Positions 22,512 to 34,864 of a DNA stretch of 64,000 bases are shown here, one piece after another. The number at the start of each line of letters is the position of its first letter. Within the stretch, counting starts at the first letter, position 1. The stretch lies in assembly GCA_031308135.1 (NCBI GenBank), contig JAHLJT010009355.1, positions 9,349,074-9,413,073 on the forward strand. The letters run 5' to 3'. The notes under the pieces were generated by a model. That model was not told where the DNA came from, did not search any database, and saw only the letters and a program-made list of their open reading frames with translations. The position numbers and the translations under genes are program-made. The stretch comes from Acheta domesticus (taxonomy: Eukaryota > Arthropoda > Insecta > Orthoptera > Gryllidae).

Positions 22512-22605
22512 ATCATGGTTTAGTGGTTAGGCGGAAGAGCAGGGCCCTATGGCCTGAACGTCGCCATTAATAAAGACATTATTATTATTATTATTACTAT
22601 TATGG
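22512..22605 (+). repeat. Dispersed retroelement 3' end with (ATT)n tail (family C, copy 2)
   Basis: Matches 735-836 in 'gtggttaggcggaagagcag'. It includes TTAATAAAGAC and then (ATT)n, as at the 3' end of a non-LTR element. Confidence 0.55.
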
Positions 22606-22837
22606 TTAAATGTGTCTCCTCCCCCGTTTTGCACTTTGAATGTCAAGAACGGAAGTATTTTACTTTTCGTAGATGAGAGTTATTCGTCGTCTTATGGGAG
22701 CTGAACATATATTTTAATGGAATATAAAATAGTATGAATTCTAACTATAAAGAATGTCAAATATATTCGGGAAAATCTTAATGTTGAGATTTTTTTGTTT
22801 TTTCAATTATTATTGAAAAAATTGGCTATTACTAGTG

Positions 22838-22895
22838 ATACACTAAATCCTCGTTAACAGGAATTTCAAGGGACCAAAATTATCATTTTTCATGT
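22838..22895 (+). repeat. Possible pogo/Tigger-type terminal sequence
   Basis: The stretch 'cctcgttaacaggaatttca' followed by AGGGACCAAAA resembles the recurrent CCTCG...TTCAAGGGACCAAAA ends of pogo-like DNA transposons as I remember them. No partner end was found nearby. Confidence 0.25.
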
Positions 22896-22899
22896 TATA

Positions 22900-23570
22900 A
22901 TAATTCATATTATCATTCTATTGTAATTATAGAATGACCCAAATTATATTTATGTTGCAGATAGCTTTGTTTTAAGCAAGTCGTTTATGCTCACGAAGGT
23001 TTTCTGTAATTCCAGTTCTCTGATGTCGACGTTCCCATACTTAAGTTGTTATCGAAATAATAATCCATATGTACGGTTAAAAAAACCTGACTTGAAAAAA
23101 CGTATCGAAACTGCCGCTAAAGGGAAGGTAAAAGGAATAAGCAATACTTTGCTCGCAATAGATTTAAAATGACAAACTTTTGAAGGAAACTTGTCAGAAG
23201 AAATAGTCAAATCCAGATTTCTTTCGTTGCCACATTCATATCCAGCATTCAGGTGTTCTCTTCACCTAATTCATCTTATTTTTATGAACAATCACATTAA
23301 AACATATTATAATAAAATAGTAAAATATTTATGTTTTTTGTTGCAATTATTACAACATACATTATCCCTTCATCATTTTCCCTTCACAGAAAATAACCCG
23401 TTATCAATTAGAGCACAAACTCGACTTTCATTTCCTGATATTGGGAATATGTTGTGAGCTTCAGAAGGTATTATTTAAATTATTGATCCTATTGATATTC
23501 TGCATCTTAACATTTAGATTTATGAGTAATACATGTTGTAATAATACATAGCACGTAAGTCAGGACCCGA
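22900..23570. other. AT-rich stretch, nothing seen
   Basis: Two short plus-strand frames (22987-23172, 23191-23457) are not recognised. Confidence 0.45.
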
Positions 23571-23639
23571 CGTGTCCCACACGAACCACCCGCCAAAACT
23601 ACCGTTGGCTCCAAAACAGTTTCATCATTTCTTTTTTGC

Positions 23640-24010
23640 CATCATTTTTTGTCAATTTGCGTCACGACCTCCATCTTGGTGTCCGCCGAACCCATCGTCT
23701 CGGTCACCACCACCACCACCACCATCTCCCCGAGCACCACCACAGCAGCCGCCCCGCCCCTCGAGCGCTAATGATATGGAGGTCCGCGATGCAAATGGCG
23801 GCGATGCGCGCTCCGCGACGCGTCTCACGGTGGCCCGCGATCAGTCCCACGCTCCCAGCGCCATCGGCGGCTGCGGGAAGCGCGGCCCGCGTCTAATCCT
23901 CGCGGCCGCCGTATGCGCGGCCGCGTATGCAAAGAAGCCGCGCGGAGAAAGAGCCGAGAGGGAGCCCCTCAACGGCCTGTGTTTCCGGCGGCGGCGCCGC
24001 CGCGCCGGCA
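23640..24010. promoter_or_regulatory. CpG island with (CAC)n and ATGGCGGC
   Basis: The island starts with a CAC triplet run (23697-23735) and holds CAAATGGCGGC near 23792, a YY1-like word. The ATG at 23776 opens a frame running to 24015, but the content turns to Arg runs and no exon is claimed. Confidence 0.45.
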
Positions 24011-24134
24011 CATAATGCTTTATTACTCTTTGAGGAATTATTCCCCTCGCATTGTCGCTCTGTTCCGTCTTTGGAGTCGTTTTACGCCGATTGCCGGCCA
24101 GGAAAGATATGGAAATCGTTTGTGGAACGGTAGG

Positions 24135-24960
24135 TGATAAGCATACTTGCTTTCTTTATGCTGCTCCATAAGGAATCATGCAGCGTGTCTGTTGGATCGG
24201 AATATTAACGATTCTCGTCGAAATGGAGGTAATGAGGGGGAACCTGACGTGTGGTTGGCAGAATGGTTCTAACAGGAACGTCTGCTCTATGGTATTTGTA
24301 CAGAAAAGAAATTGAATAACGGTGTTTGAGAAATTATTTTATTATGTAAAGTTACTCTGAAATCGAACTTTTATTGACGTTTGTCGCTTTAAAAACACAG
24401 TATTCAGAATATGTTATTTTAATTGACGTAATCCTTCAAAATACACGTATTATTCAAAAACGAAATGTGAAACGTGTTCGCCAAGAACGAGAGAAACTTG
24501 CATTGTAATATAAGAAAGTTCGTTCCCTTTTCTAGTCAGAGGTCCAATAGTCTGGACGTCTACATAGCTTTGAATCCAACTAAAAGTTTTTAGTAGTTTT
24601 CTCAAAAATAAATCTAGGAATATATAACTTTATTTAAAGTACAATAAACTTTTCACAAATTAAAAAAATCTACATTTACCATTCACAAAACATTAAGAAA
24701 ATATAAGCATGAATTAATAAAAACTCGTAGAGTTTTTTTAAGAATCATTATATAATATCTGCGTCTGCATTAGAAGCTGAAAATCGTGTGGATGTTGCAG
24801 CAAGTCGCAATGAATTCTGCGAATACTCGAAGAAATATTGAATACGCCACTCATAATTGATGTGAAATGTCAGTCAATAACGTGCACTCATTACGTCAGT
24901 AAAACGTAAGATAAAATAATGTGGCACATGACCCTGTATTGTCGTGAATACAAAAAAAAC
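24135..24960. other. AT-rich stretch, nothing seen
   Basis: No open frames or repeats recognised. Confidence 0.5.
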
Positions 24961-25009
24961 ACAATCGACCAAAATCTTCCTGGGGATCGAGTCGTTGGCC
25001 AGGCGCTGT

Positions 25010-25349
25010 ACATCAATTGCGAGGCTCATGGCGTATTCTCGGGGCCGATCGTCTCAGGTGGTCTGGTAACCCCAGCCGCCCCCCGGCGGGGCGTTGTTCG
25101 GCCTCGCACCCCCGACCCCGCCCGCCCCGGGGGGTCGCCTATGCATATGAGCGCGGGGCGGCGCCTCGCCTCCTCCATAAATTGTTTCCGGGGGTCGGTA
25201 AGAAATTTGTTCCCAGCGACGCGGGGATACATCACTCCCCGGCGGCTTCCGCGCGCCTCTTACGCGGCATAACTCAGCGCAGCTGGCGACGCCCGGCGGG
25301 AGAGGGTGCGTTTGACCCGCTGCCGTCTCCCGCACCCGCTGCCCCTCGC
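25010..25349. promoter_or_regulatory. CpG island
   Basis: GC-rich. It contains TATGCATATGAG near 25140 (POU-like) and CCATAAATTG near 25176 (homeobox-like). Adjacent on the right is the 24-bp minisatellite. Confidence 0.45.
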
Positions 25350-25905
25350 CCGCCGCCTCACAGCCATCCTATCCGCCCGCCTCACCAACCGTCCCATCGC
25401 CCTCTCACCCTCCGTCCCATCCGCCATCTCACACACCCATCCCATCCGCCATCTCACCCACCATCCTATCCGCCGACTCACCCACCGTCCCATCCGCCGA
25501 CTCACCCACCGTCCCATCCGCCGACTCACCCATCCACCATCTCACCCACCATCCCATCCGCCATCTCACCCATCATTCCATCCGCCATCTCACCCTCCGT
25601 CCCATCCGCCATCTCACCCACCGTCCCATCCGCCGACTCACCCATCCGCCATTTCACTCACCGTCCCATCCGCCATCTCACTCACCATCCCATCCGCCGA
25701 CTCACCTACTTTCCCATTGCTGTTTCACTTACCGTCCCATCGCCTTCTCACCCACCGTCCCATTGTCCGTTTCACCCACCGTCCCATCCACCTTCTCACT
25801 CACCGTCTCACCCACCGTCTCACTCGCCGTCCCATCCGCCCACTCACTCGCCGTCCTATTCGCCGTGTCACCCATCGTTGCACTCACCGTCTCACTCGTC
25901 ATCCG
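25350..25905. repeat. 24-bp minisatellite, about 22 copies
   Basis: The consensus unit is close to CATCCGCCGACTCACCCACC plus GTCC, with CATCTC and CATTGC variants and some units of 16-20 bp. Because 24 is a multiple of three, two plus-strand frames stay open for 250-312 codons as Pro/Ser/His repeats; they are not taken as genes. Divergence grows toward the right end. Confidence 0.9.
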
Positions 25906-25919
25906 CTGATTCCTATGAG

Positions 25920-27430
25920 TTTATTTTCACCGATAGAATTGATCAGGTTTTTTAAAAGTGCATGTTTATGCACCCGGAGGTCACACGACAACAGGAACGG
26001 ATCTCTTCGCTACACGTGCTTTGAAAACTGCAATTGCCAGCTAGTGGGCTGCGGTTGACTCACCCTCTTTCCTCTCGTTGCTACACCTTAGGTTCCTTCC
26101 GTGGACCGCCTTTGCTTACTCGCCTCCGCGGAAGAAATAAAAGGTGTCGAATGTGCTCCAATCGATATGTTAAATACGTACATCCTCTCCTTATAAACTA
26201 GGACACACAATATCAGTCGTTCAACTCCTCGCGAAATGTCGAATGTGCGGGAGAACAGTGGGATACGAAAAAAATAAAAAAACAAAGTGTATCGAAGTAA
26301 TGGAATGATCGTGGCAAGAGACAGAAACCAGTAATAATTTGTCGGTTTCAGGTTTAGAAGTTGCCAATCTACCGACTTTTCGAGAAGCAAAACATTGTCC
26401 CGAAGTGCAATATTCATGATAATTTTTCTGCATCATTAATTTTGCAATTGCAATTGCCAGTCATTGTGATTCATTCAAAAAATCTAGAACAGAAAATTGC
26501 ATTTTTTTAGGATAAAAGGAACTAAATGTTTCCAAATGAGAGCTACAATACTAGCTACAACAAAACATTTATTTCGTTGCCAATGTGGAAAATGATAATT
26601 ATTTAAAGAATATTGCTATGCACTTGACGGTAACACTGAGGGAGGAGTACTAGATCTTTTTGTGACTGAACGCATCTGAAAAAGAAGTTTTGAATCGAGA
26701 GAAAAGTTGGATTAGCATGCAGTTATCATAAATGTAAGAGGGCGAGTACCCATCCGGAATTCAGGTTCTACAAATTTTAATGACCAGGGAAGCACGAAAT
26801 GTCAGTAAGAATAAATGCAAGAACAAGCATATAAAACTCAACTTGCAGCATTATATTTTTCATTCTCTCTGATATTGAATGGCTTTCTTGGTAGTTGTAT
26901 TTAACCACATTTCTTTAGAAGTAATTGTAATGATTGAAGCTTTCAATATAATCTTGCTTAGATGTACTTATGAGATAGATGTAGGTACCGAGAGAAAATG
27001 ATTGCATGTACCATGTTAATACGATTTGCAATTTGTTGTGTAACAACCATACCATTCAATATATTAAAATATATTTTTACTGTACATTCTCCAAACATTT
27101 CACTATTTTATTTATTCATTACTTGACGTGTTATTTACAACAAAATTATCTGGATACAAGATATAAATGAAAAATAAAAATCTCATAATATTTTGAAAAG
27201 ATTGATAAACATTTGTCTGAAGCACACTTTTTCTTTAGGAACAATGTATTAAAGAAACACCCCCAACCACTTTTGATGATGACATTCGTAACATAAACAA
27301 GAAATCTTCGCAAAAAGTGTGTTCAATAACGATCTAAACAACTTGAACAACTATCTTGAGCAACCCAAAACAATTCTAACCAACACCAAAAATTCCCTCG
27401 AATAAAAAATGTAGAGAAACACCCAAGTCT
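25920..27430. other. AT-rich stretch, no gene seen
   Basis: The 14-bp word AACTGCAATTGCCA-like recurs at about 26026 and 26446. A 109-codon minus frame (26088-26417) has no recognisable content. Confidence 0.45.
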
Positions 27431-27434
27431 TTCT

Positions 27435-27640
27435 TGGCCCGCACTATTCACGTCACCGTGCACCACGGCAACCTCCTAAATACCTGCCTCCACCACCTCA
27501 TTCAAACGCGAGTCCAAACCTCCCACACAGAGAACACCCAACTCTTTCTTGACTGCACATTTCACGTACCCGTGTCACCATGGAATCCTCCTAAATACTT
27601 GCCTTCACCACCACCTCATTCAAACACGAGTACAAACCTC
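27435..27640 (+). repeat. Imperfect tandem duplication, ~120 bp
   Basis: Two adjacent blocks share 'cacgtcaccgtg', 'cctcctaaatac', 'cctcattcaaac' and 'aacctc', starting near 27435 and 27560. They translate to similar Thr/His/Pro-rich peptides, but a coding role is not supported. Confidence 0.5.
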
Positions 27641-27689
27641 GCACACTCCGCTGGCGTAATTGACGGACGAATACCCCCCCCAAACAAAC

Positions 27690-28150
27690 GCCGAACGCCA
27701 AGGCGTCGCGGGGGCGCTGAGATTAGCAGTGGCGCGCGAGGCGGCGGGCGCGGCGCCATGGAGGAATTAGGAGGCCTTGGCTAAGCGGTATCATTCGCCC
27801 GCGCCTTTCTCGCCGCTTCGATAATTCCCCCCACCCCACCCCCACCCGCCCCGGCGCGCCGCGCCGCGCTCTTGTTTGCGCTGCTGTCCCAGCGCCTCGC
27901 TCCGTCACTCACCGCGGACGCCTCCGTGACGTCATGTTTGGATATCTTGGCGCCAACCTCCCACCACCCCTTCCTCCTCCTCCTCCTCGTGTTAAGGCGG
28001 AGGACACATAGCAGCGTGTGTGCTTTGCGGAGGAGGCGCAGGAATCGGCCATTTGTGAGGGCGAGCAGCAGCAGCGGCAGCGCCTTGCGTGAGACGGACA
28101 CATGCCCCCACGCACCGGGATGGCCGCGTCTCCCCATTTGCCACATGCCA
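27690..28150. promoter_or_regulatory. CpG-island promoter candidate with CRE and E2F sites
   Basis: The island contains a full CRE palindrome, TGACGTCA (27927-27934), and 13 bp later an E2F-like palindrome, TTGGCGCCAA (27947-27956). This pairing near start sites is typical of cell-cycle or housekeeping promoters. Frames on either strand are compositional. No transcript start can be placed. Confidence 0.5.
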
Positions 28151-28473
28151 CCTGCTAAACATATCCCGCCGTTCAAGTGCAGTCTTGCTCGTGAGAATTG
28201 TGTTTTTACAATACTATTATGGTTGGGCAGTCTGAACGTAGTTTTACATTATTCCTTTATTACTGTATTCTTGATCTCCAATACGAACTTACGTTTACCC
28301 TTCTAAACCACCGTTATATGATGGTTGAGTGAAATATTTTTTTGGAATGCCGCTATGGTTGATTGTCGGACCTTAACGTATACTTTACACGTTAAATCAT
28401 TGTCGTGGGATCTTGCGATAAAAATAATTTTGAAGTAACATGGTGAGTAGTTTGAATAATGTGCTTTTTCTAG

Positions 28474-28689
28474 TCGATCCAGGTGGCCGAGATCGCTAAA
28501 GCAGTAGTGCCGTGGCCGTCTATGGTCACAGATTCACAGATTCCAGTCCCGCGTCGGACATGGTTTTATTTGTGTTCGTCCTTTCACCCCTCATCATCGC
28601 CATATCACAGCGTTCCGTATACCCTAACGTTAAATCAATAGTGCTCGCTAATGACCTCAGAGTTAATGCGACCTTAAATAAACAAGAAA
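28474..28689 (+). repeat. tRNA-derived SINE, copy 2 of 2 (family B)
   Basis: Collinear with the copy at 5.5 kb. The head GGTGGCCGAGATCGCTAAAG is Leu/Ser-tRNA-like and GATTCCAGTCCCGC is the B box; 'tcctttcacccctcatcatc' and 'gctaatgacctcag' follow, and the tail is A-rich. Flanks show an imperfect duplication, ATGTGCTTTTTC before and ATGTGCATTTCC after, consistent with retrotransposition. Confidence 0.75.
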
Positions 28690-29425
28690 ATGTGCATTTC
28701 CGTAATAAATCTTAGATGTGATATTTTATTGAAGTATAAGTGGATTATCAGTGATTTTTCAGTCCGAACCTCGTGTATAATAAATACATGTTCGTGTTGT
28801 ACTTGTCCAGGCACTAACTTTGATATTTTCGTATTACCAAGATTGGTAGTATTGATATTTCCTTATATAATTCGTCATCGAAAATGTGTAGAAGGCCTGG
28901 GAAAAGAATTGTAAGTATCTAATGATAGTACAAGTCGAACTTGTTCTTCGAAAATCGCCTAAAGAAGGTGACTGCCATAATTTATCTCATTCTGTAGAAA
29001 TGAACGATTTGAAGACAACCCTTACCTTTTGTCCTTTTCTTTCTTGTAAAAGAAATAATATATTTAGTCATTACCATTCTTAATTTCAAAGTATTAATTT
29101 CACATGTGTTCCATTCCCAATTTTTCGTTAACAACAAATCGTCTACTAACTTTGTTATTTGTGCGAAATGCTTCATTCTAGCACAACATGTCGGAACAAG
29201 ATTCATATTTTTACTTCCAGAAGAATATTTTAAATGCACTATATTAATCTGTTTGCGGAAATAACAGTTGAATTTAACGATACCAAAAGCTCATTTCCTC
29301 CTCACAATAGTTGCGATAATACAGAGCACACTGACCACACGAGACCGTTGGCTGGATCTCGATTCAAATTCAACTGTAGCGTCATGCTCTAGCACAACGG
29401 TAAGATTATAATTGTTATTTGAACA
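28690..29425. other. AT-rich stretch, nothing seen
   Basis: No frame or repeat recognised. Confidence 0.5.
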
Positions 29426-29429
29426 TTAT

Positions 29430-29700
29430 CAACAAAAGCAGTTCGTGGCCGAGCAGCGATTTGAGCGCCCGGCGAGTGGCGAAAGCGAAAACCGCAGCGC
29501 GGCCGCGAGCGGAAGGCCGGAGACGCGGGGAAGTCGCGTTGGTCATCAGTCGGCGATTGACCGCAACCAGAAAATGGCTAATTGCGGAAATCGGCACTAA
29601 TAGACCGCAACCGACGCCGCTGCTTATCGCGGTTCTATTCATACTTCACGCCTATTGGGACGGTGGGGGGAGACCGTTTGCGTTCGATTTTGAGACTGTG
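29430..29700. promoter_or_regulatory. CpG-rich patch
   Basis: Moderately GC-rich with a repeated word, GACCGCAACC (near 29557 and 29602). A 141-codon plus frame (29419-29844) spans the patch without recognisable domain. Confidence 0.4.
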
Positions 29701-29904
29701 GTTCGAATCACGGACAAGCTACAAGTGGGCCAGAACGTTCAAGGTATCGTGCGGGCCCTTGACATCAGTTTTAAAGGTACTCTGGTGGAAAACGTCTCCT
29801 TTGTTAAAGTACAGCTTTCACATGTTTCCAGCATCCCGTACTAGTAAACAGAGTTTTATCAAAGCATTTGTAGCAACAGCACAAATTCCACCAAATGAAG
29901 TTCC

Positions 29905-30870
29905 TTAACTCATGTAACCACTACTCACAAAACTTAACATTTGTAACCACTACTCACAAAATGCATCCACGACGTTATTTTCTTCTCAGGTCATTTCTAA
30001 TTTTATCTTTCCTCAGCCATGAGTTCTGAAGCTCTGTATCTGTCATTGTAGATGATGCATTGGTTGTTAAGACGTATTGTTCAACAAAAGTATAGTTAAT
30101 TAACAATTTGTGTTAAACATCGCCCGTCTTGTACTTCATTTCCATAACTCTTTCCTTTGTTGAGTTCTTAACTAAGTAATTACTTAGTTTTAAGGAATTC
30201 ACATAACCACAACATCCTCATTAACCAAGTAAGTGATGTTGAAAAAATTGTAAAGAAACTTAACATGACGCTTCTTAAATAAACAAGTTGAATGTAATTT
30301 AAAATTCATTTCAAGTATTTTTGATTTTGTCCATAAACCTGGAAAAAGAATATTCTCGATAGATCATCTTTTTCACCAATACAATTCCTCTTTTTCTGTA
30401 ACTGTTGTTTTTTGTTTAATGAAAAACTGTAATAAGTTGCTGAGTTTGCCGACTTCTGATTTCTAAAATTGTTATAAGAAAATAAACCAGATCTATCAGA
30501 AAATACTCGTCATAACATAAAATAAAAACACATTTATTATACAAATTAAACAAAATCTTCTGAAAAAACTCAAAATATAATGTAAAAATGTCATAAAAGG
30601 ATTTTCTTTATGAAAAGAATAGAAACAAAAATAGAAAATAAAAACAAAAACGGAACTCATAGAAGAAAAACTATTTCAATAGCATTCTAAATTATTAGCA
30701 TTCTAAGCTAATTTCATAACAGGAAATGAATGATTTTCGAAATGATTTTTAGAAGCTAAAATTCTGGAATGCATCTTTGAAATGTTCTCCATTGAATCAA
30801 TTGACCGACCTTCTTCGTTCTCCAAGATTACCGCAATACTGATTCCTTGTGCTACTGGAGAATTTGCACT
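29905..30870. other. AT-rich stretch, nothing seen
   Basis: A 25-bp word (TGTAACCACTACTCACAAAA) is directly repeated at about 29915 and 29940. Otherwise very A-rich with no frames. Confidence 0.5.
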
Positions 30871-30948
30871 CTAGGTCTTTGCACTCTAGGCACTCTGCAC
30901 TCTAGGCCTTTTGAGGGGGTCCATGCTCCCCCCCAAAAGGCCTAGAGT
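30868..30948. repeat. GCACTCTAGG repeats and GC-rich foldback
   Basis: GCACTCTAGG occurs three times within 45 bp. The last copy starts a 14-bp perfect inverted repeat, ACTCTAGGCCTTTT (30899-30912) with AAAAGGCCTAGAGT (30935-30948). The stem is extended inward by G5/C5 pairing around a loop of about 8 nt. It may be a foldback element or a transposon end. Confidence 0.75.
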
Positions 30949-31379
30949 TTTCGTTTACCTTTCTTTATTTGGCAAAATTGATTTAAATGTTTATGTTCGA
31001 ATTATGTAATTATTTAAACAATAATATTGATTAGTAAACCTACTGTACATAAATCATATACAATATAATAACAATTATGTTTATTATTTAACAAAATATC
31101 TACGATGGGTGACCCCCCCCACACACACACAAATGAATCGCTGGATCCGGCCCCTGCTTTTGTGCGACTAACCGAAATTTTAAAGTAATCCAACCAGCTA
31201 AACCTAATGTACGTCTTCTTAAATAAACTTCAACCAAGAAAACTCCCAAGGAACAAATATTCCGTTACGTTTCTAAATGAAAGTGAACTGTTCGGGAATG
31301 GCTAAGAATCAGAAGGAACTCTGGTTTCAGCCTTATATCCACCGTTCGTATCACAGAACTCTCTATTCACTCCTGCACT

Positions 31380-31620
31380 CCTCGAAGCCCACGTTCCCTG
31401 TGCCTCGCGCTGTGCACGCACGCACCGCGAAGCGAGCGCAGCGACGCCCCATTCCGTGTAATGATCGCGGCATTTCCGAAGAAAACAACTCGTTTCATTA
31501 ATCTAATATCACGCGTCCTCCCTCCTCGCCTCGGCAGTGCCATCCTCATTTGCATGAGGGAGGGCGAGCGCGCGCGTCCCCGCCACTCCCCCACTCCATT
31601 CGCCTCCCTGCACGATTGGC
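31380..31620. promoter_or_regulatory. CpG-rich patch with octamer
   Basis: GC-rich patch containing CTCATTTGCATGAGG, a perfect POU octamer ATTTGCAT (31548-31555) in a near-palindromic setting. Confidence 0.4.
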
Positions 31621-31729
31621 TGAAACGTTTTTTCGTCTTCAAATGTTCGATCATATTTCACGTCTTAATGGTGCATATATTACTTTCACTTCATAATTGA
31701 CACAAATGGGTTTAAATTATTGTCTGCAT

Positions 31730-31830
31730 CCAAATGACGTCATTGTCATCTCGGCGCACAGCCATTCGAGGCCGTAGACGTCACCGCTAGAGTCATCGCG
31801 TTGACGCACAGTTGTGTATATAGCACTGCC
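31730..31830. promoter_or_regulatory. CRE cluster followed by TATA-like word
   Basis: TGACGTCA (31735-31742), then GACGTCACC near 31776, then GTGTATATAG near 31815. This could be a cAMP-response-type core promoter on the plus strand. No exon was found downstream. Confidence 0.35.
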
Positions 31831-31929
31831 GGCGACATACGAATGGTATACGGCGTCTAAATGTGATGCGTACACCCACAGCAGTGGGTTTGGGGTGAGA
31901 GTCTCCCGGGTTCATATGGAATAGAATGT

Positions 31930-33870
31930 AATTGCTTAAACATATTTCCTGTTTATTATATTTTATTTTATTTTTATAGATATCTTCTATAACAGTATAT
32001 TATGTAAATAGTTTATGTTAAGCTTGATTGCGTGAGTACGTGTTTAGAAAACGAGCAACGTTAGGAGCGAGTTTTGAAATTTGTGCAAATGTAATAAAGC
32101 GACATTATTAACGGGTTGCATACGTTATATTTTTTTGCGTTACTGCATTATAAATTTATAAGAGAATCAAAGTTAATTTTTCGCAACAGCTTTATTGTAA
32201 TGTCACGTGTATTTGATTCAACTAATCACAGCGATTCTCTCGCTGCGATTGGCTGAATGTGTGATGACGCAATTGTTCTTGCCATAAAATGGTAATACGA
32301 ATACGTCATTATCTGTTCCATAAGATACCATTTTATGATCGCTTTCTTGTAACGAAAAAGGTCATTTTAAATGCTGGAATACAAAAAAAAATTGTTCTCG
32401 AATATCTCATTTTATGAATTCACGTGAGCCCTGTACTACCTAAACAACAGTTCTATCTTCACACAATAATTTGAGGAAAAAACTCAAAAGTGAAAAGAAA
32501 AAAGGTAGGCGTGTAGAGTTATTTGAAGCTTTGCAATACGCCACTCTGAACAATACTAAACAGTTAAAACTGAACTGAACGTAGCAGCGTTGTTGTTTCT
32601 TTTCAGAATTAATCGAGACTGTTGTATTTCATGAAAACCAAGTAATTCTCATGTTCGTAGTGCTCGCAAAGGAAATCAACGATGTATTACACAACGATTT
32701 AATATTCGCAAATAATATATCACACTCATATTATTTTGTAAAGCATTCTTCGTGAAATTGAATGAAAATGAACTTTTAAAATTTAGATTTCTGTAAATTT
32801 TAAAGTAAGACTATTTTTACGATTCATTCATCTACTATCTCTCGACCTCTAAAAAATGACTTAAAAACCCATCCTTTGCATGACGACCTGACCTGACAAC
32901 GTAGATCCGGTACGTTTATATGCCTGGAGAGCGGTATTCCGTTGCAGGTTGCTCGATTGCTTAAGCTTTCTCATGTGTTTTTCGCACAGAGGTCTCATTT
33001 GCATTTTCATTCTTTTACTTCCGAAGTTGTGAGAGTTTTTTCTGATGGAAATGGACTGGGAGTGACGTACACGAGGGAGATAATGGCTTGTCACTTCAAT
33101 TCTCTTCGTCGTCTTTGCCGTTAATCTTTTCTTCCAGTACCGTTCACAGACCTAAAAAATTATCAAGAACATTCACGATAATAATACGAACTGAAACAAG
33201 GAGTGTTCTCTTTATTACACTTTTTTTGCATTATAGCGTTCCTTGAAGGAAAATAATAATCTTTGCAAAATTTAAAATTCCACAATGGTCTCCAAAAATG
33301 TATACCACATAAGGCCATAAACGATATTTGTGACTAACGAATTCCAACAGAAAAGAATATACGTATTTTAAATACTGTTTCGGAAAATAACGTAAAATCA
33401 TTTTTGTAAAAATATTTGAAAATCTAGTTAATTCTTTAAAGTGTGTTCGTACTTTTAAGTGGTAAAAAGTTCAAGATCATCACTCAGGATATGTCTGTAG
33501 AAGAAATTTGAATTTCAAAAACGATCATTTCTGAATATTCTTCACTGTGGCCGCAAACAACAGGCAGTAAAATCGATAAATACTTTGTGAAATTAACAGA
33601 CTCTTGTGTCAGACACCATAGGATTCTTCTCCGAAATAAAGCTGGTTCCGCCACTCACTGACCCCACAATGACCCTCCACCTCTTGAGATCAAATTCTGG
33701 AAACGAATAAAGAGCCATTCGCAATAAAATATCTATGTAGACGTTAGGATGTACTTTAATCGCATTTACAGTGACTGTGAACGTGTACACAGTCACTCAT
33801 CGCTATCGATACAATAAATACTCGGCACAGTAATTATGTATAAAATCAAACGATACTTAGTAAAATGACC
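31930..33870. other. AT-rich stretch, one small inverted repeat
   Basis: A 12-bp perfect inverted repeat, CATAAAATGGTA (32283-32294) with TACCATTTTATG (32326-32337), flanks a 31-bp spacer. The remaining frames (32861-33124, 33593-33796) are unrecognised. Confidence 0.45.
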
Positions 33871-33873
33871 GAA

Positions 33874-33980
33874 CGGTCGTCCATAAATTACGTAACGCTA
33901 AAGAGGGGGAGGAGGTTTGAGGCACTGTTATGCTGTGTTACGTAGGGGTAGGGGTTGGTTTATTGTTACGTAACATTTAT
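33874..33980. repeat. MITE-like repeat fragment
   Basis: Begins CGGTCGTCCATAAATTACG, has G-rich middle blocks and GTTACGTAGGGG, and ends TTGTTACGTAACA. From memory, very similar sequences are scattered in insect genomes. The right terminal copy of the start is missing, so it is incomplete. Confidence 0.4.
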
Positions 33981-33984
33981 ATTT

Positions 33985-34590
33985 TTACATTTTTAAACAT
34001 TTGAGCCCTTACTTATTGCGTTTGTTTCTATTCAACAAAATCGCTAGAAGTTCTTTGAATCCTAATTAAAACCAATCAATGATTGTCCATAAGATATGTT
34101 GTAAGACAGTGATATAATCAGGATATTTAAAGAAATCAAAACATTCATTTAAAACAGATATATTTTATTATAATGAAATGCTCTAAAACCGCACCATTTC
34201 ACGACACAACATCTCCGCATTTCTCTCGCAGTTCAGACAAAAAACATGAATATTTTAAGAAAATTGTCTTGTTAGGAACGACACAAACTGAAAAAATATT
34301 CAAATAAAACAAAAGAATGGATTCAAATAATAGTCATCCCTAAAACTCGATCTCCACTGTCAGAGTCAGAAAGTCTAACTATGTATCTTTCTGCGGTGCC
34401 CGATAGTGTGGTGTTTTCAAGTAACGCTAACGTGAACATGAAGCTTGTAGCTTACGAACTTCCTTGGTTACTTTGTAATGTGTAGCGTCACATCATTCTG
34501 AACAACACAGCATGGCACCAATCTTTTGCTCGTAAGCTTCGTTTACTTTAAGTTTCATTGCGAATGAGCCTTTAAGGTTCCCAGGAAAGC
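33985..34590. other. AT-rich stretch, nothing seen
   Basis: No frame or repeat recognised before the 34.6-kb island. Confidence 0.5.
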
Positions 34591-34599
34591 ACTCCCGAA

Positions 34600-34850
34600 G
34601 GGAAGGACTTCGAAACCTGCCATCTCCTCCGCCCGCCACGCCCACCGCCTGCACCCCCGCCCGGGCGCCGATCTCAGAAAGCATAGCGGTAATATCCGGC
34701 GGGGAATTGGGTGTTGGGTGTTGCTGCCTTCGGCTCCAGAGACGCAGCCGCGGGGCGCCCCGCATGCGCGCGCGCGCGCTACCCACACACGTCACACGCG
34801 CCCAAGCATCGGGCGCCGAGCACGCAGTTGAGCGGGGCACGTTCAGCATT
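34600..34850. promoter_or_regulatory. CpG island
   Basis: Compact GC-rich island with a (GC)n run near 34770. Minus-strand frames of 77 and 118 codons are compositional. Confidence 0.5.
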
Positions 34851-34864
34851 TCGCTTTCGTGCTT

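Noticed and set aside
25017..26058. Open frames of 250-312 codons rich in Pro, Ser and His
   Set aside because: They are direct translations of a 24-bp minisatellite; the period being a multiple of three keeps frames open.
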